Source: JBCBDX01 sp039815825
Lineage (GTDB): Bacteria; Pseudomonadota; Alphaproteobacteria; Rhizobiales; Rhizobiaceae
Length of the DNA stretch: 64,000 nucleotides
NCBI GenBank assembly: GCA_039815825.1
Contig: JBCBYO010000002.1
Span: 1-64,000, forward strand
Direction of reading: 5' to 3'
Of this stretch, positions 34,310-43,420 are shown in pieces; position 1 is the first letter of the stretch; every line of letters starts with the position of its first letter. The translations under genes were made by a program, and so were the position numbers. The notes below the pieces were generated by a model. That model did not search any database and was not told where the DNA came from. It saw only the letters and a program-made list of their open reading frames with translations.

Positions 34310-35236
34310 ATGGCTGGAGGCTCAGTAAACCCGCAATCCCTGATGCGATCGCGCAACCCATCGTTGCCGGCGCCAAGCGCCGTTTTAGAGCTTTACAAGC
34401 CCATTACATGGTTTCCGCCAATGTGGGCCTATGCCTGTGGCGCCATATCCGTTGGCGCCAATTTCGCCGACCGTTGGCCTTACATTCTAGGAGGCATCAT
34501 TTTGGCCGGTCCCATGGTTTGCGGAACGAGCCAGGCAATCAATGACTGGTATGATCGGCACGTTGACGCCATCAATGAGCCGCACCGCGTCATCCCTTCG
34601 GGCAGAATGCCCGGCAAGTCCGCCCTTGTCATCGCTATTATCGGCACGCTTCTTTCTTTCGCCTTTTCGCTCTTGCTCGGATTTTGGGTTGCCGTCGCCG
34701 CAGCGGTGGGGCTCGTCGCTGCTTGGGTGTACAGCGCGCCGCCCGTGCGGTTGAAGCAAAATGGCTGGTACGGTAACGGAGCTGTAGGCATATCATACGA
34801 AACGCTTCCGTGGATAACCGCAGGCGCAGCCGCTCTAGGCACACTGCCAGAGGTCAACGTACTTTTTGTCGCGCTTCTCTATGGCATCGGCGCACACGGC
34901 ATCCTGACGATCAATGATTTCAAGGCGATGGAAGGCGACCGCAAAATGGGCGTCGCCACGTTGCCTGTTCAATTGGGTGCAAAAGCGGCGGCAGTGGTTT
35001 GTGCCATCGTGATGATTACACCGCAATTGGCGGTGGTTGCTCTCCTGATATCGATGCAAACACCGTGGCACGCGACTGCGGTTTCCGCCCTGATCATCGG
35101 CCAAGCAGTTGCTGCGGTACGCTTCATCCGCAATCCGGAAGAATTCGCCATTTGGTACAGCGCGGTGGGCGTCGGCCTTTATGTCATGGGGATGATGGTC
35201 ACCGCCTTCGCACTACGTATCGGCGCATTGGGGTAA
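34310..35236 (+). CDS. bchG: Bacteriochlorophyll synthase BchG
   Basis: BchG attaches the geranylgeranyl or phytyl tail to bacteriochlorophyllide a. The 308-residue UbiA-family membrane enzyme has ELYKPITWFPPMWAYACGA and the first aspartate-rich motif NDWYDRHVDAINEPHR (about residue 80), with a second near NDFKAMEGDRKMG (about residue 203). No ribosome site precedes the ATG at 34310; GGAGG occurs inside the gene at 34316-34320 but no in-frame start follows it at a useful distance. An ATG at 34343 is the alternative. Confidence 0.95.
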   Translation: MAGGSVNPQSLMRSRNPSLPAPSAVLELYKPITWFPPMWAYACGAISVGANFADRWPYILGGIILAGPMVCGTSQAINDWYDRHVDAINEPHRVIPSGRMPGKSALVIAIIGTLLSFAFSLLLGFWVAVAAAVGLVAAWVYSAPPVRLKQNGWYGNGAVGISYETLPWITAGAAALGTLPEVNVLFVALLYGIGAHGILTINDFKAMEGDRKMGVATLPVQLGAKAAAVVCAIVMITPQLAVVALLISMQTPWHATAVSALIIGQAVAAVRFIRNPEEFAIWYSAVGVGLYVMGMMVTAFALRIGALG

Positions 35237-35249
35237 GGGGTAAACGGCA

Positions 35250-36623
35250 ATGTTCAAGTCAAGCATACCGTTGGAACGTCCGGCACGCAGATATGGCCTG
35301 TCTTGGATTGGCATTTTGCGTATGGGTCTCGTTCAGGCATCGCTCGGGGCGATCGTTGTCCTGACCACATCAATCATGAACCGAATTCTTGTTGTGGAAA
35401 TTGCGCTGGCCGCGATCATCCCCGGCATCTTGGTTGGCATGCACTACGCCGTCCAACTTGGCCGCCCTTTGTGGGGCCACGCGGCTGATGTGAGCGGCAA
35501 CAAAACCCGATGGATCGTCGGCGGCTTTGCCCTGTTGGCTTTCGCAGCAACTTTGGCAGCCACCACACCCATCTTTTTTGAATTGAATTTCTGGATGGGC
35601 ATGGCAGTTGGTTTGATTGCCTACACGCTGATCGGACTTGGCATCGGCGCTTGCGGCACATCACTGCTTGCGCTTCTAGCAAGCCGCACCGCACCGGAAC
35701 GGCGCGCCGCCGCTGCGACGACAGTGTGGATCATGATGATCATCGGCATCATCTTCACGTCCATTGCGGCAAGTGCCGTCCTCGACCCATACTCACACAC
35801 CAAGCTTTTGATGCTCACGGCGATTGCAGGCGTCATTGCGCTCATGATCGTCATTCTCGGTATCGCGGGTATTGAGCGTCGCTTTGCGCCAATGCGCGAA
35901 CGCCCACCATCAGAGGCAATTAATTTCCGCGAAGCGCTGAGCGATGCTTGGCGTGACCCGCACGCACGGCTCTTCACCATTTTCGTTTTCGTGTCGATGT
36001 TGTCCTATGCAACACAAGACCTGATCTTGGAGCCCTTCGGCGGACTTTTGTTTGCGATGACACCGGGTGAGACAACCGCGTTGAACGGGCAGCAGCATAT
36101 CGGCGTTTTATTGGGCATGCTGCTTGTTGGTTTCGCCGGCAGCGTTTTCAAAAGATGGAAATCCAACTTGCTGAAAGCCTTCACCGTCATTGGCTGTTTA
36201 GGCTCGGGTTTGGCGTTAGCGGCGCTTGCCTATGCGAGCGGAACGGCACCCGATTGGCCGCTGCAATTGAATGTTATGCTGCTTGGTTTCATGAACGGCA
36301 TGTTTGCCGTTGCTGCAATCGGCACAATGATGACGTTGGCCTCAAACGGCGACAAATCCCGCGAAGGCATTCGGATGGGACTTTGGGGCGCGGCCCAAGC
36401 CATCGCCTTCGGCCTTGGCGGATTTGCCGGTACCGTCATTTTAGACGCTGTGCGTTGGCTGACCGATAATGTGCCCTTCTCCTTCAGCGTTGTGTTCAGC
36501 GTCGAGGCCTTGTTGTTCTTGGCTTCAGCTGCCATCGCAACCCGTATCAATTACACTGGCTCACGCGAAACCGCACCTACCCAAAGCGTAGCAGAACCCT
36601 TTCATGCTCAACCGGCGGAGTAA
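35250..36623 (+). CDS. PucC-family bacteriochlorophyll delivery protein (orf428/BCH2-like)
   Basis: This 457-residue MFS-type protein has about 12 membrane segments and is a paralogue of LhaA. It lies between bchG and bchP, where Rhodobacter has orf428. Family blocks include VVLTTSIMNRILVVEIALAA and LSYATQDLILEPFGGLLFAM. GTAAACGGCA is a weak ribosome site. It probably passes pigment between synthesis and antenna assembly; which antenna it serves cannot be told. Confidence 0.9.
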   Translation: MFKSSIPLERPARRYGLSWIGILRMGLVQASLGAIVVLTTSIMNRILVVEIALAAIIPGILVGMHYAVQLGRPLWGHAADVSGNKTRWIVGGFALLAFAATLAATTPIFFELNFWMGMAVGLIAYTLIGLGIGACGTSLLALLASRTAPERRAAAATTVWIMMIIGIIFTSIAASAVLDPYSHTKLLMLTAIAGVIALMIVILGIAGIERRFAPMRERPPSEAINFREALSDAWRDPHARLFTIFVFVSMLSYATQDLILEPFGGLLFAMTPGETTALNGQQHIGVLLGMLLVGFAGSVFKRWKSNLLKAFTVIGCLGSGLALAALAYASGTAPDWPLQLNVMLLGFMNGMFAVAAIGTMMTLASNGDKSREGIRMGLWGAAQAIAFGLGGFAGTVILDAVRWLTDNVPFSFSVVFSVEALLFLASAAIATRINYTGSRETAPTQSVAEPFHAQPAE

Positions 36624-36626
36624 GCC

Positions 36627-37832
36627 ATGTCCGATATCAAGCATACTTATGACGTGATCATCATTGGCGGCGGGCCAGCTGGAGCGACTGCTGCACACGA
36701 TCTGGCAAAGCAGGGACGAGACGTCCTGCTTGTTGACCGTGATGGGCGGATCAAGCCGTGCGGCGGCGCCATTCCCACCAAAGCCATTTCAGAGTTTGAT
36801 ATTCCCGCAAGTCAACTCAAAGCACGTATCGGCGCGGCCCGTATCATCTCGCCATCTGGCAAGAAGGTTTCGATGGAAATCGGCGACATCGGCTTTGTTG
36901 GTATGGTCGACCGCGATCTGTTCGACCCGTTTTTGCGCGACCGCGCCCGAGAAGCGGGTGCGGCCCTACTTTATGGAACGTTCAAATCCCTAGCATACAA
37001 TGCGGACGGTGACGTTGACCTGATTATTATCCGCAAGGAAGACGGTGAAGAGCTTAAGCTAACAGCACGCACGGTCATCGGGGCCGATGGTGCCAACTCA
37101 GCGGTTCGGCGCGCGGTTTTCGGGCCCAATGTTCGCCCCCCTTACGTGTTTGCCTACCACGAGATCGTCAAATCACCGGAAGCACCGAACCCCGAGAAGT
37201 TCGACGCCGACAGATGTGACGTTGTTTACGACGGTGAGATTTCGCCGGACTTTTACGGTTGGGTGTTCCCGCACGGCGAGCACACATCGATCGGTTGCGG
37301 CTCCGCACACAAGGGGCACTCGCTGAAGGAAGCAACCCGGAAGCTGCGTGAGGATGCAGGGCTAGGCGATGCAGAGACGATCCGGGAGGAAGGCGCTCCC
37401 CTGCCGCTCAAACCGATGCGGCGCTGGGATGATGGCAAACGTGTCGTATTGGCTGGGGACAGCGCTGGCGTAGTCGCTCCATCATCGGGCGAAGGAATTT
37501 ACTACGCGATGCTCACGGGTCGCCTTTGCGGCGATGCTGTCGTCGAATTGTTGCAATCCAAAAAGGCCGCAGCGCTGAAGGCGCCACGTAAGCGCTTCAT
37601 GAAAGACCACGGACGCGTCTTCTTTGTTTTGGGGATGCTGCAATGGATTTGGTATTCATCCGACAAGCGTCGGGAGCAATTTGTTACCATGTGCGAAGAT
37701 GCTGATGTGCAGCGCCTCACCTGGGAAAGCTACCTGAACAAACGTTTGGTGCGCAAAGAGCCCATGGCTCATTTGCGGGTGATGTACAAAGACCTCAAGC
37801 AACTCATCGGTCTCGCACCACGGACGTCCTGA
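36627..37832 (+). CDS. bchP: Geranylgeranyl-bacteriochlorophyll reductase BchP
   Basis: BchP reduces the geranylgeranyl tail to phytyl. The 401-residue flavoprotein has the FAD motif VIIIGGGPAGATAAHDLAK at residues about 10-28, CGGAIPTKAI near residue 48, and GDSAGVVAPSSGEGIYYAM near residue 278. It lies 3 bases after the PucC-like gene, in the usual bchG-pucC-bchP order. Confidence 0.96.
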   Translation: MSDIKHTYDVIIIGGGPAGATAAHDLAKQGRDVLLVDRDGRIKPCGGAIPTKAISEFDIPASQLKARIGAARIISPSGKKVSMEIGDIGFVGMVDRDLFDPFLRDRAREAGAALLYGTFKSLAYNADGDVDLIIIRKEDGEELKLTARTVIGADGANSAVRRAVFGPNVRPPYVFAYHEIVKSPEAPNPEKFDADRCDVVYDGEISPDFYGWVFPHGEHTSIGCGSAHKGHSLKEATRKLREDAGLGDAETIREEGAPLPLKPMRRWDDGKRVVLAGDSAGVVAPSSGEGIYYAMLTGRLCGDAVVELLQSKKAAALKAPRKRFMKDHGRVFFVLGMLQWIWYSSDKRREQFVTMCEDADVQRLTWESYLNKRLVRKEPMAHLRVMYKDLKQLIGLAPRTS

Positions 37833-37836
37833 CATC

Positions 37837-38151
37837 ATGTTCTTTTGGCTGGAAGGCGCGATCTATACCGGCACCATTCCGGCGATTGCCATTGGGTTCT
37901 TGTCGTTGGAGACCCTGTTTCTCCTATGGCTTTATAGAAGGCACAAAATAGCGCTGATGATTATCACAAATGCTGTGGCGGGCGGCGCGGTAATGGTCGG
38001 TATCTACCTGATGGCAACAGGCGGTTCAGCGCTGGTTGTCGCAGCGCTTCTCGTCGCCAGTTTGGTCGCGCATTTGTTCGATCTCAAAGCGCGGCATCGG
38101 CTCATTGAAGCGGCTGAGCATCGGGATTCATCTTCCACACACGCCAGTTAA
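37837..38151 (+). CDS. Small membrane protein after bchP (unknown function)
   Basis: This 104-residue protein has three hydrophobic segments (residues about 10-32, 40-60 and 64-83) and ends in a hydrophilic tail. It begins 4 bases after bchP and is therefore probably cotranscribed. In Rhodobacter an idi gene lies at this place; here idi is elsewhere. No function is recognised. Its end overlaps the end of the convergent tspO by 50 bases. Confidence 0.75.
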   Translation: MFFWLEGAIYTGTIPAIAIGFLSLETLFLLWLYRRHKIALMIITNAVAGGAVMVGIYLMATGGSALVVAALLVASLVAHLFDLKARHRLIEAAEHRDSSSTHAS

Positions 38152-38563
38152 GCGCCGCAGCAATTGTTACCCAAATAAGATACGGCACAAAAAGGAGCGA
38201 GGCGACCGGCGAAACCGGCGCCGCGAGGACGATGTAGGTCGCGATCACCAACCACATGGCGGACACATCCACCATTGCCTGATCCATGCGCCTGCGGCCA
38301 AAAAACAGCCAAGACCAAGCACCGTTCAATAGAAGCTGAAGTACCCAAAGCGAAAAAACAGCGCCGAAACCCTGAGCCTGCCAGATAATCCAGCCGGAAT
38401 AGGCAATCATGACATAAAGGACGGTCCAAACGACCGGAAACGCCCAACCGGGTGGTGTCCATGATGGTTTGTTCAACGACAGGTACCAATCACCTGGCTT
38501 GAAAACCGCACCACTACAGGCGGTGAGAAATACAGCTATCGAAATGACGATGGCACTGCCCAT
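38102..38563 (-). CDS. tspO: TspO/MBR family tryptophan-rich sensory protein
   Basis: TspO is an outer- or inner-membrane five-helix protein that in Rhodobacter sphaeroides binds tetrapyrroles and lowers photosynthesis gene expression under oxygen. The 153-residue protein shows LNKPSWTPPGWAFPVVWTVL (about residue 30), the family signature, and QLLLNGAWSWLFFGRRR near residue 95. In Rhodobacter tspO follows crtB; here it is at the other edge of the cluster and converges on the small gene after bchP. Confidence 0.95.
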   Translation of the reverse strand: MGSAIVISIAVFLTACSGAVFKPGDWYLSLNKPSWTPPGWAFPVVWTVLYVMIAYSGWIIWQAQGFGAVFSLWVLQLLLNGAWSWLFFGRRRMDQAMVDVSAMWLVIATYIVLAAPVSPVASLLFVPYLIWVTIAAALNWRVWKMNPDAQPLQ

Positions 38564-38624
38564 GGTTCACCTATCTCAGCGCGTAACACGCAGTTGAATG
38601 AATGATCCTTGATATGGGTAACGG

Positions 38625-39389
38625 CTAGCCCGCCGTCCACCCGCCATCGACAAGCAGTGATGTACCGGTGATCAACGCGCTGGCATCGGAAGCCAAGAAT
38701 ACAACCGGACCCATCATGTCCTCAACCTCGCCAACGCGGCCCAGTTTGATCTTTTCAGTGATCCACGCGACCCGCTCGGGATTGTCAAATGTTGATTGTG
38801 TGAGCGGCGTTCGTATGAAGGTCGGGCAGATCGTATTTACGCGTATACCAAGCGGGCCCCATTCGATCGCCATGGACTTGGTCATGCCTTCGATGGCGTG
38901 CTTGGAAGCGGAGTAGACAGTCCTATCGATACCGCCAACATGGCCCATCTGAGAGGAAATGGTGATGATCGAGCCGCCGCGTCCACCCTCTTGCATTTTG
39001 CGCGCGGCCTCACGCGCTGAAAAGTGCGCGGCCTTCCAATTAATATCTGCAACCGCATCAAAATCCTCTTCTGTTGTGTCAAACCCCGGCCCGTGGCGGG
39101 CCAACCCGGCCGAATTCACATAGACATCAAGTGTCGGCAAACCTTGGATAGCGTCGGCAGTGGCCGCCGTGTCTGTCACATCTACGCTAACTGCTTCTGC
39201 CGACATGCCAGCGTCTGTCAAAGCGGTAACCAGCGCTTGCAACTTGTTTTTGGTTCGAGCTGCGCAAACCACATGCGCGCCGGCCTCGGCCAGCGCTACT
39301 GCGCATGCCAATCCGATTCCAGATGATGCACCTGCAACCAACGCTGTTTTGCCGTCCAAACGGAACGAAGGTGTGTTTGGTAGGTCCAT
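38625..39389 (-). CDS. Short-chain dehydrogenase/reductase (SDR)
   Basis: This 254-residue NAD(P)-dependent oxidoreductase has the nucleotide motif VAGASSGIGLACAVALAEAG (residue about 17), the NSAG motif and the catalytic YSASKHAIEG near residue 162, with Ser in ISSQMGHVGG. It overlaps the double SnoaL gene by 1 base and is the last gene of a - operon led by a HisD-family dehydrogenase. Two dehydrogenases in one operon suggest stepwise oxidation of an alcohol; the substrate is unknown. Confidence 0.92.
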   Translation of the reverse strand: MDLPNTPSFRLDGKTALVAGASSGIGLACAVALAEAGAHVVCAARTKNKLQALVTALTDAGMSAEAVSVDVTDTAATADAIQGLPTLDVYVNSAGLARHGPGFDTTEEDFDAVADINWKAAHFSAREAARKMQEGGRGGSIITISSQMGHVGGIDRTVYSASKHAIEGMTKSMAIEWGPLGIRVNTICPTFIRTPLTQSTFDNPERVAWITEKIKLGRVGEVEDMMGPVVFLASDASALITGTSLLVDGGWTAG

Positions 39390-40414
39390 TACGCGATCCC
39401 CAAAGGCGTTATGCGGCCCGGCACCCGAACCTTGTTAAATTCGCGCATACGACCCAAGACATCGACGCCAATCTGGCGATACATATCAAGCAAATCTACC
39501 AGCACCCAATTTTCCCGGATCAAACCGTCTGCCCCGACACGCCAAAAATCAAGACTGCACAGAAGGACTTCCTTGTCCGCCGGTGCAATGCCCATCCAAC
39601 CATCACCTGAAAGCGTGAGCCGCATATTCGGCCAACCCGTTTCAGCAACATAAGGTCCGGCGGCAAACCAATGTGACATCAGATCGCCCATTGCGTCGAG
39701 CTTGCGGTCCGGCATCGCACGTAAAAAAGGCTTTTGGTGCCAATGGCGAAACCCGGTCATACCACGCGCTGTGCCAATACCGGCGGGACCATACCAATTC
39801 ACTTTCGGATGCCAGTGCTCGTCCAACTGCATGATTGCAGGGTCTGGGTCGGCGGGATGTTTGCAAAGGTCTGTGAGCATATCGACCACACGCTTGTAGG
39901 GACCTTTATCGTCACCGCTTGGCCATAAACCGTCACTCGTCATCGGCGCAGGCGTCATGATAAAACCGCCCAGCTGCGGTGCCATCGGCCAGGCGCCCGC
40001 TTGCATCATCAATTCAGGGATATCCCAAATCGCCTGAACCTGGCAGATATTCCCGTCCTTAATCTCGAAGAACTCATGATAGCGCATATGCGCCAAATGG
40101 CCGGTTGGTGGAATGTCCAGAAAGGGCGCCAAAAACGTGCCGACATAGTTGCCCATCGACCCTATCCAGTCCCGCCCCTCCGGCGTTCTTCCGGACATCA
40201 CGATCATGTCACGACGTTCCAGGTCAGGCATTGCTTCCAAAAGCGGCGCATAGGCTGCAGCAAAAAACGCACTGGGTCCGCGCAACTCACCAAAAGGATG
40301 GCACAGTTTTACAACGGCATCTTCGGCAAAACACTCAACCATCACACGTTCAAGCGCGGATGGTTGATCGAACTCAAACGCGTTCTGAAAAGAAACAAAT
40401 CTATCTGTTGTCAT
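39389..40414 (-). CDS. Tandem SnoaL-like (NTF2-fold) protein
   Basis: This 341-residue protein appears to hold two SnoaL/NTF2-like domains: residues about 15-150 (ECFAEDAVVKLCHPFGELRG) and about 195-325 (HWHPKVNWYGPAGIGTARGM). Such folds act as cyclases, isomerases or dehydratases on small hydrophobic or charged ligands. The ATG at 40414 is chosen because it makes an ATGA overlap with the VOC gene upstream. No catalytic role can be assigned; the duplication in a single chain is a visible feature. Confidence 0.85.
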   Translation of the reverse strand: MTTDRFVSFQNAFEFDQPSALERVMVECFAEDAVVKLCHPFGELRGPSAFFAAAYAPLLEAMPDLERRDMIVMSGRTPEGRDWIGSMGNYVGTFLAPFLDIPPTGHLAHMRYHEFFEIKDGNICQVQAIWDIPELMMQAGAWPMAPQLGGFIMTPAPMTSDGLWPSGDDKGPYKRVVDMLTDLCKHPADPDPAIMQLDEHWHPKVNWYGPAGIGTARGMTGFRHWHQKPFLRAMPDRKLDAMGDLMSHWFAAGPYVAETGWPNMRLTLSGDGWMGIAPADKEVLLCSLDFWRVGADGLIRENWVLVDLLDMYRQIGVDVLGRMREFNKVRVPGRITPLGIA

Positions 40415-40794
40415 TGGGGCCACTCGGAAGGGTTGGTAATCATGCTGTGCGATGAGAAGGTCCATACATGACCTTCCAGGTCTCTGACGCAGTACCGGCG
40501 CGTACCCCAATCCGTTTCCTCAGGCGCGAAGACTGGGTAGGCGCCAAACGCCATCGCATTTTTGTAGTGCGGGTCCAAATCGTCGACTTCCACATACACC
40601 GATGACCAACCTCGCGGCTCTTCAATTGGCCCGACCATTACAATACCATTCCCGTAAACGAGCTGTGCGCGGCTGGCAGAACCATCTTTCATGTCCACAC
40701 GAATCTGCACATCAAATCCAAAAGCTTTTGTCAGAAACTCAATCGCGGTATCCGTGTCTTCATAGGCGAGGTAAGGCGCGATTGATGGACGCAT
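40411..40794 (-). CDS. VOC/glyoxalase-fold protein
   Basis: A 127-residue protein of the vicinal oxygen chelate fold: APYLAYEDTDTAIEFLTKAF at the start and DPEGHVW-like RDLEGHVWTFSSH near the end, as in glyoxalase/bleomycin-resistance-like proteins of the PhnB type. It lies between the HisD-like dehydrogenase and the SnoaL-like protein. It may be a lyase or isomerase of the same pathway, or a binding protein. Confidence 0.88.
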   Translation of the reverse strand: MRPSIAPYLAYEDTDTAIEFLTKAFGFDVQIRVDMKDGSASRAQLVYGNGIVMVGPIEEPRGWSSVYVEVDDLDPHYKNAMAFGAYPVFAPEETDWGTRRYCVRDLEGHVWTFSSHSMITNPSEWPQ

Positions 40795-40820
40795 AGGCGG
40801 CTCTGCTCCAGGTCAAAGGG

Positions 40821-42149
40821 CTACTCCGCCGCAAGTTTCGGTTCAGCTGCCGCGCCATAAGGCACATTGCGACCACCATAACGGCGAACTCTAACATTGC
40901 ATTGTTCAGCGTGGCCGACGAAGCCTTCCAGCATGCAAAGACGCGACCCGTATTCACCGATCATTGCCGCCGCCTCGTCTGTCAGAACTTTTTGATAGGA
41001 ATGTGTCTTCAAATATTTTCCGACCCAAAGCCCGCCGGTATACCGCCCTGCCTTTTTCGTGGGTAGCGTGTGGTTGGTGCCGATAACCTTATCGCCGTTC
41101 GCCACATTTGTGCGAGCGCCAAGGAAAAGAGCGCCGTAACAGGTCATATTTTCAAGGAACCAGTCATCACGGTCTGTCATTACCTGCACATGTTCCGATG
41201 CAATGTCATCGGCCACCGCCAGCATCTCATCAAACGTGTCGCAGACAATGACTTCGCCATAGTCTTCCCAACTCTTTCGCGCTGTCTCAGCCGTCGGCAA
41301 GATCGCCAACAGGCGGTCGATTTCCTGTAACGTATCTTTGGCCAGCTTTTCGGAATTGGTGAGTAAAACAGCCGGCGAATTGTAGCCATGCTCTGCTTGT
41401 CCCAACAGGTCTGTGGCGCACAACTCTGCGTCCGCACCATGCTCATCGGCAATCACCATTGTTTCGGTTGGACCGGCAAACAAATCGATACCCACACGGC
41501 CAAACAGCTGACGCTTGGCTTCGGCGACAAAAGCGTTGCCCGGCCCGACAAGCATATGCACCGGGTCTATGGTCTCTGTACCAATCGCCATGGCGCCAAC
41601 GGCCTGAATCCCGCCCAAGACATAGATCTCGTGTGCACCACCAATTTTCATCGCAGCTATTACGGCAGGGTTTGGTTCGCCCTTAAAAGGCGGCGTGCAG
41701 GCAACAATACGGGGAACTCCGGCCACATCCGCTGTGGCAACAGACATATGCGCGGACGCCACCATCGGGAACTTTCCGCCAGGCACGTAGCAACCCACTG
41801 ACTGGACCGGAATATTCTTGTGACCCAAGATCACCCCAGGCAAGGTCTCCACTTCCACATCTCTCATGGAATCACGTTGAACTTGCGCAAAGTTACGCAC
41901 TTGATCTTGTGCAAAGTGGATGTCGTGCATGTCCTGAGCCGACACCTTGTCCATCAGCGCGTTGATATCATCATCTGACAAGCGAAACGCGGCCGGCGTA
42001 TAATTGTCAAACTTTTCAGACAGTTCGCGAACGGCTGCGTCGCCACGCTCCTCAATCGAGCTGAGCGTGTTTTCGACGATAGCGCGCACTTTCGCGTCAT
42101 CTTCTGCGCGCTCGGTTTCCGGTCTGGCCGTTTTCAAATGTTTGATCAT
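40821..42149 (-). CDS. Histidinol dehydrogenase-family oxidoreductase (catabolic paralogue)
   Basis: This 442-residue HisD-fold NAD+ enzyme oxidises an alcohol twice in family members. The zinc and base residues of HisD are kept: GQAEHGYNSPAVLLT, ASEHVQVMT, GTNHTLPT, and a late EGFVGHAEQCNVRVR. It is not next to other his genes but to an SDR and a LacI regulator, so a catabolic role as in HpsN (sulfopropanediol dehydrogenase) is more likely; the exact substrate is open. The ATG at 42149 follows GGAGAG and precedes MIKHLKTARPETE; an earlier start at 42194 overlaps no ribosome site and the region near the operator. Confidence 0.88.
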   Translation of the reverse strand: MIKHLKTARPETERAEDDAKVRAIVENTLSSIEERGDAAVRELSEKFDNYTPAAFRLSDDDINALMDKVSAQDMHDIHFAQDQVRNFAQVQRDSMRDVEVETLPGVILGHKNIPVQSVGCYVPGGKFPMVASAHMSVATADVAGVPRIVACTPPFKGEPNPAVIAAMKIGGAHEIYVLGGIQAVGAMAIGTETIDPVHMLVGPGNAFVAEAKRQLFGRVGIDLFAGPTETMVIADEHGADAELCATDLLGQAEHGYNSPAVLLTNSEKLAKDTLQEIDRLLAILPTAETARKSWEDYGEVIVCDTFDEMLAVADDIASEHVQVMTDRDDWFLENMTCYGALFLGARTNVANGDKVIGTNHTLPTKKAGRYTGGLWVGKYLKTHSYQKVLTDEAAAMIGEYGSRLCMLEGFVGHAEQCNVRVRRYGGRNVPYGAAAEPKLAAE

Positions 42150-42188
42150 CACGCTCTCCCACGGTTCATGACAGTGAATAACCACGTT

Positions 42189-42204
42189 TTGCATTCGTAT
42201 GCAA
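42189..42204 (-). promoter_or_regulatory. Candidate LacI-type operator before the HisD-like gene
   Basis: TTGCATTCGTATGCAA has 6-bp perfect arms around a central TCGT, a CG-centred palindrome as is usual for LacI-family operators. It lies 40 bases upstream of the HisD-like start and 43 bases after the LacI gene stop, so the regulator next door is the natural candidate. Confidence 0.65.
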
Positions 42205-42246
42205 CGCGCTTTGTAGAGCCTTGCAGAGATACCGTTTTCACCGACA

Positions 42247-43239
42247 CTAGGCCGACGTGCGAATGATCAATTCTGCAGGCAATCGAATGGTTCTGGCCTC
42301 CACACGCTTACCATCGATCTGTTCGGTAAGGAGCGTAACGGCATTTTCAGTCATGACTTCTGATGACTGACGAACCGTTGTCAGCTGATAAGGCGCCCAA
42401 GCCGCTTCCGGGACATCGTCATAACCGGCAATGGCGATGTCTTCGGGCACCCGCAGCCCATAATGCGAGCGTACAACATCCATGACGGCAAAAGCCATAT
42501 AGTCATTTGCCACGAAAATGGCGTCCGGCAGATCGTCGCCACCGAGCATCTCTGTAGCCACTCTTGCGGCCTCTGAATGATTGTAGTTCGCGCAGCCGCG
42601 CGCGTGCAATTGCATCCCGTGCGCGGAAAGGCCTGCCAAAAAACCCCCTTCCCGATCCCTGTTGGTGGAGGAATTTTCATCACCGGCAATGTATGCGATT
42701 TTTTTCCGGCCTGTTTGTACGAAACGCTCGGCAATGAGTTTGCCACCGGTAAAATTGTCTGATGCAACACAATTGGCAACCGGGTCATCAATCTCCCGGT
42801 TAAGCAATACAACAGGTATGCCCAGCTCGCCGCACCGGGTCGCCAAATCCGACGACAGGGTCGCCGATGCGAGCACCAAACCTTGGACCTGATAATCGAG
42901 CAGGCGCCTGACGACTTCATCTTGCTTACCCGTTTCGGTCATGAATAGAAGCGGGTGATAACCCTTGTCCTGCAGGGCGCGACACATTTGCTCCAAAAGA
43001 ACCGGGTAAAACTGATTTTCCAGATAGGCAAACATGACGGCAATCAGCTTTGATTGACCGCTAATCATCGCCCGCGCCAATGCGTTGGGCCGGTAGCCGA
43101 GCTCTTCAGCAGCAGCGAGCACTCGTTCTTTGGTGGATTTTGAAACGCTAGCGCCCGGCGTGTACGTGCGGCTTACAGCAGATTGCGACACGTTCGCCAA
43201 ACGCGCCACATCCGCAGATGTAATGCTGCCTTTGCCCAA
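42247..43239 (-). CDS. LacI-family transcriptional regulator
   Basis: This 330-residue regulator has an N-terminal LacI helix-turn-helix (SADVARLANVSQSAVSRTYT, about residues 7-26), the hinge VLAAAEELGYRPNALARAM and a periplasmic-binding-like effector domain. It is the leftmost upstream gene of the - catabolic set and divergent from the ABC transporter, so it probably controls both. The effector, likely the transported compound or an early intermediate, is not known. Start: ATG/GTG region at 43239 with GAGGAGCAAC upstream. Confidence 0.94.
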   Translation of the reverse strand: MGKGSITSADVARLANVSQSAVSRTYTPGASVSKSTKERVLAAAEELGYRPNALARAMISGQSKLIAVMFAYLENQFYPVLLEQMCRALQDKGYHPLLFMTETGKQDEVVRRLLDYQVQGLVLASATLSSDLATRCGELGIPVVLLNREIDDPVANCVASDNFTGGKLIAERFVQTGRKKIAYIAGDENSSTNRDREGGFLAGLSAHGMQLHARGCANYNHSEAARVATEMLGGDDLPDAIFVANDYMAFAVMDVVRSHYGLRVPEDIAIAGYDDVPEAAWAPYQLTTVRQSSEVMTENAVTLLTEQIDGKRVEARTIRLPAELIIRTSA

Positions 43240-43420
43240 AAATGTTGCTCCTCACCAAGACGGGCTGACACAAGCAATCCCATCTGTGCCTAGTCAAGCG
43301 CCAGCAGCGCGAAAACACAACCGCGCGCACCCAACGAGCATGATGCGATGAAAAGATAAAAGGTCGCGCCCAATTTTTTCGCTGGATTCAATCGTTTCAC
43401 TTTGTCTAGACTTTTTTCAG

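Noticed and set aside
43390..43403. Second LacI operator at TTCAATCGTTTCAC
   Set aside because: CG-centred, but the arms match in only about half of the positions; not reported as a feature.
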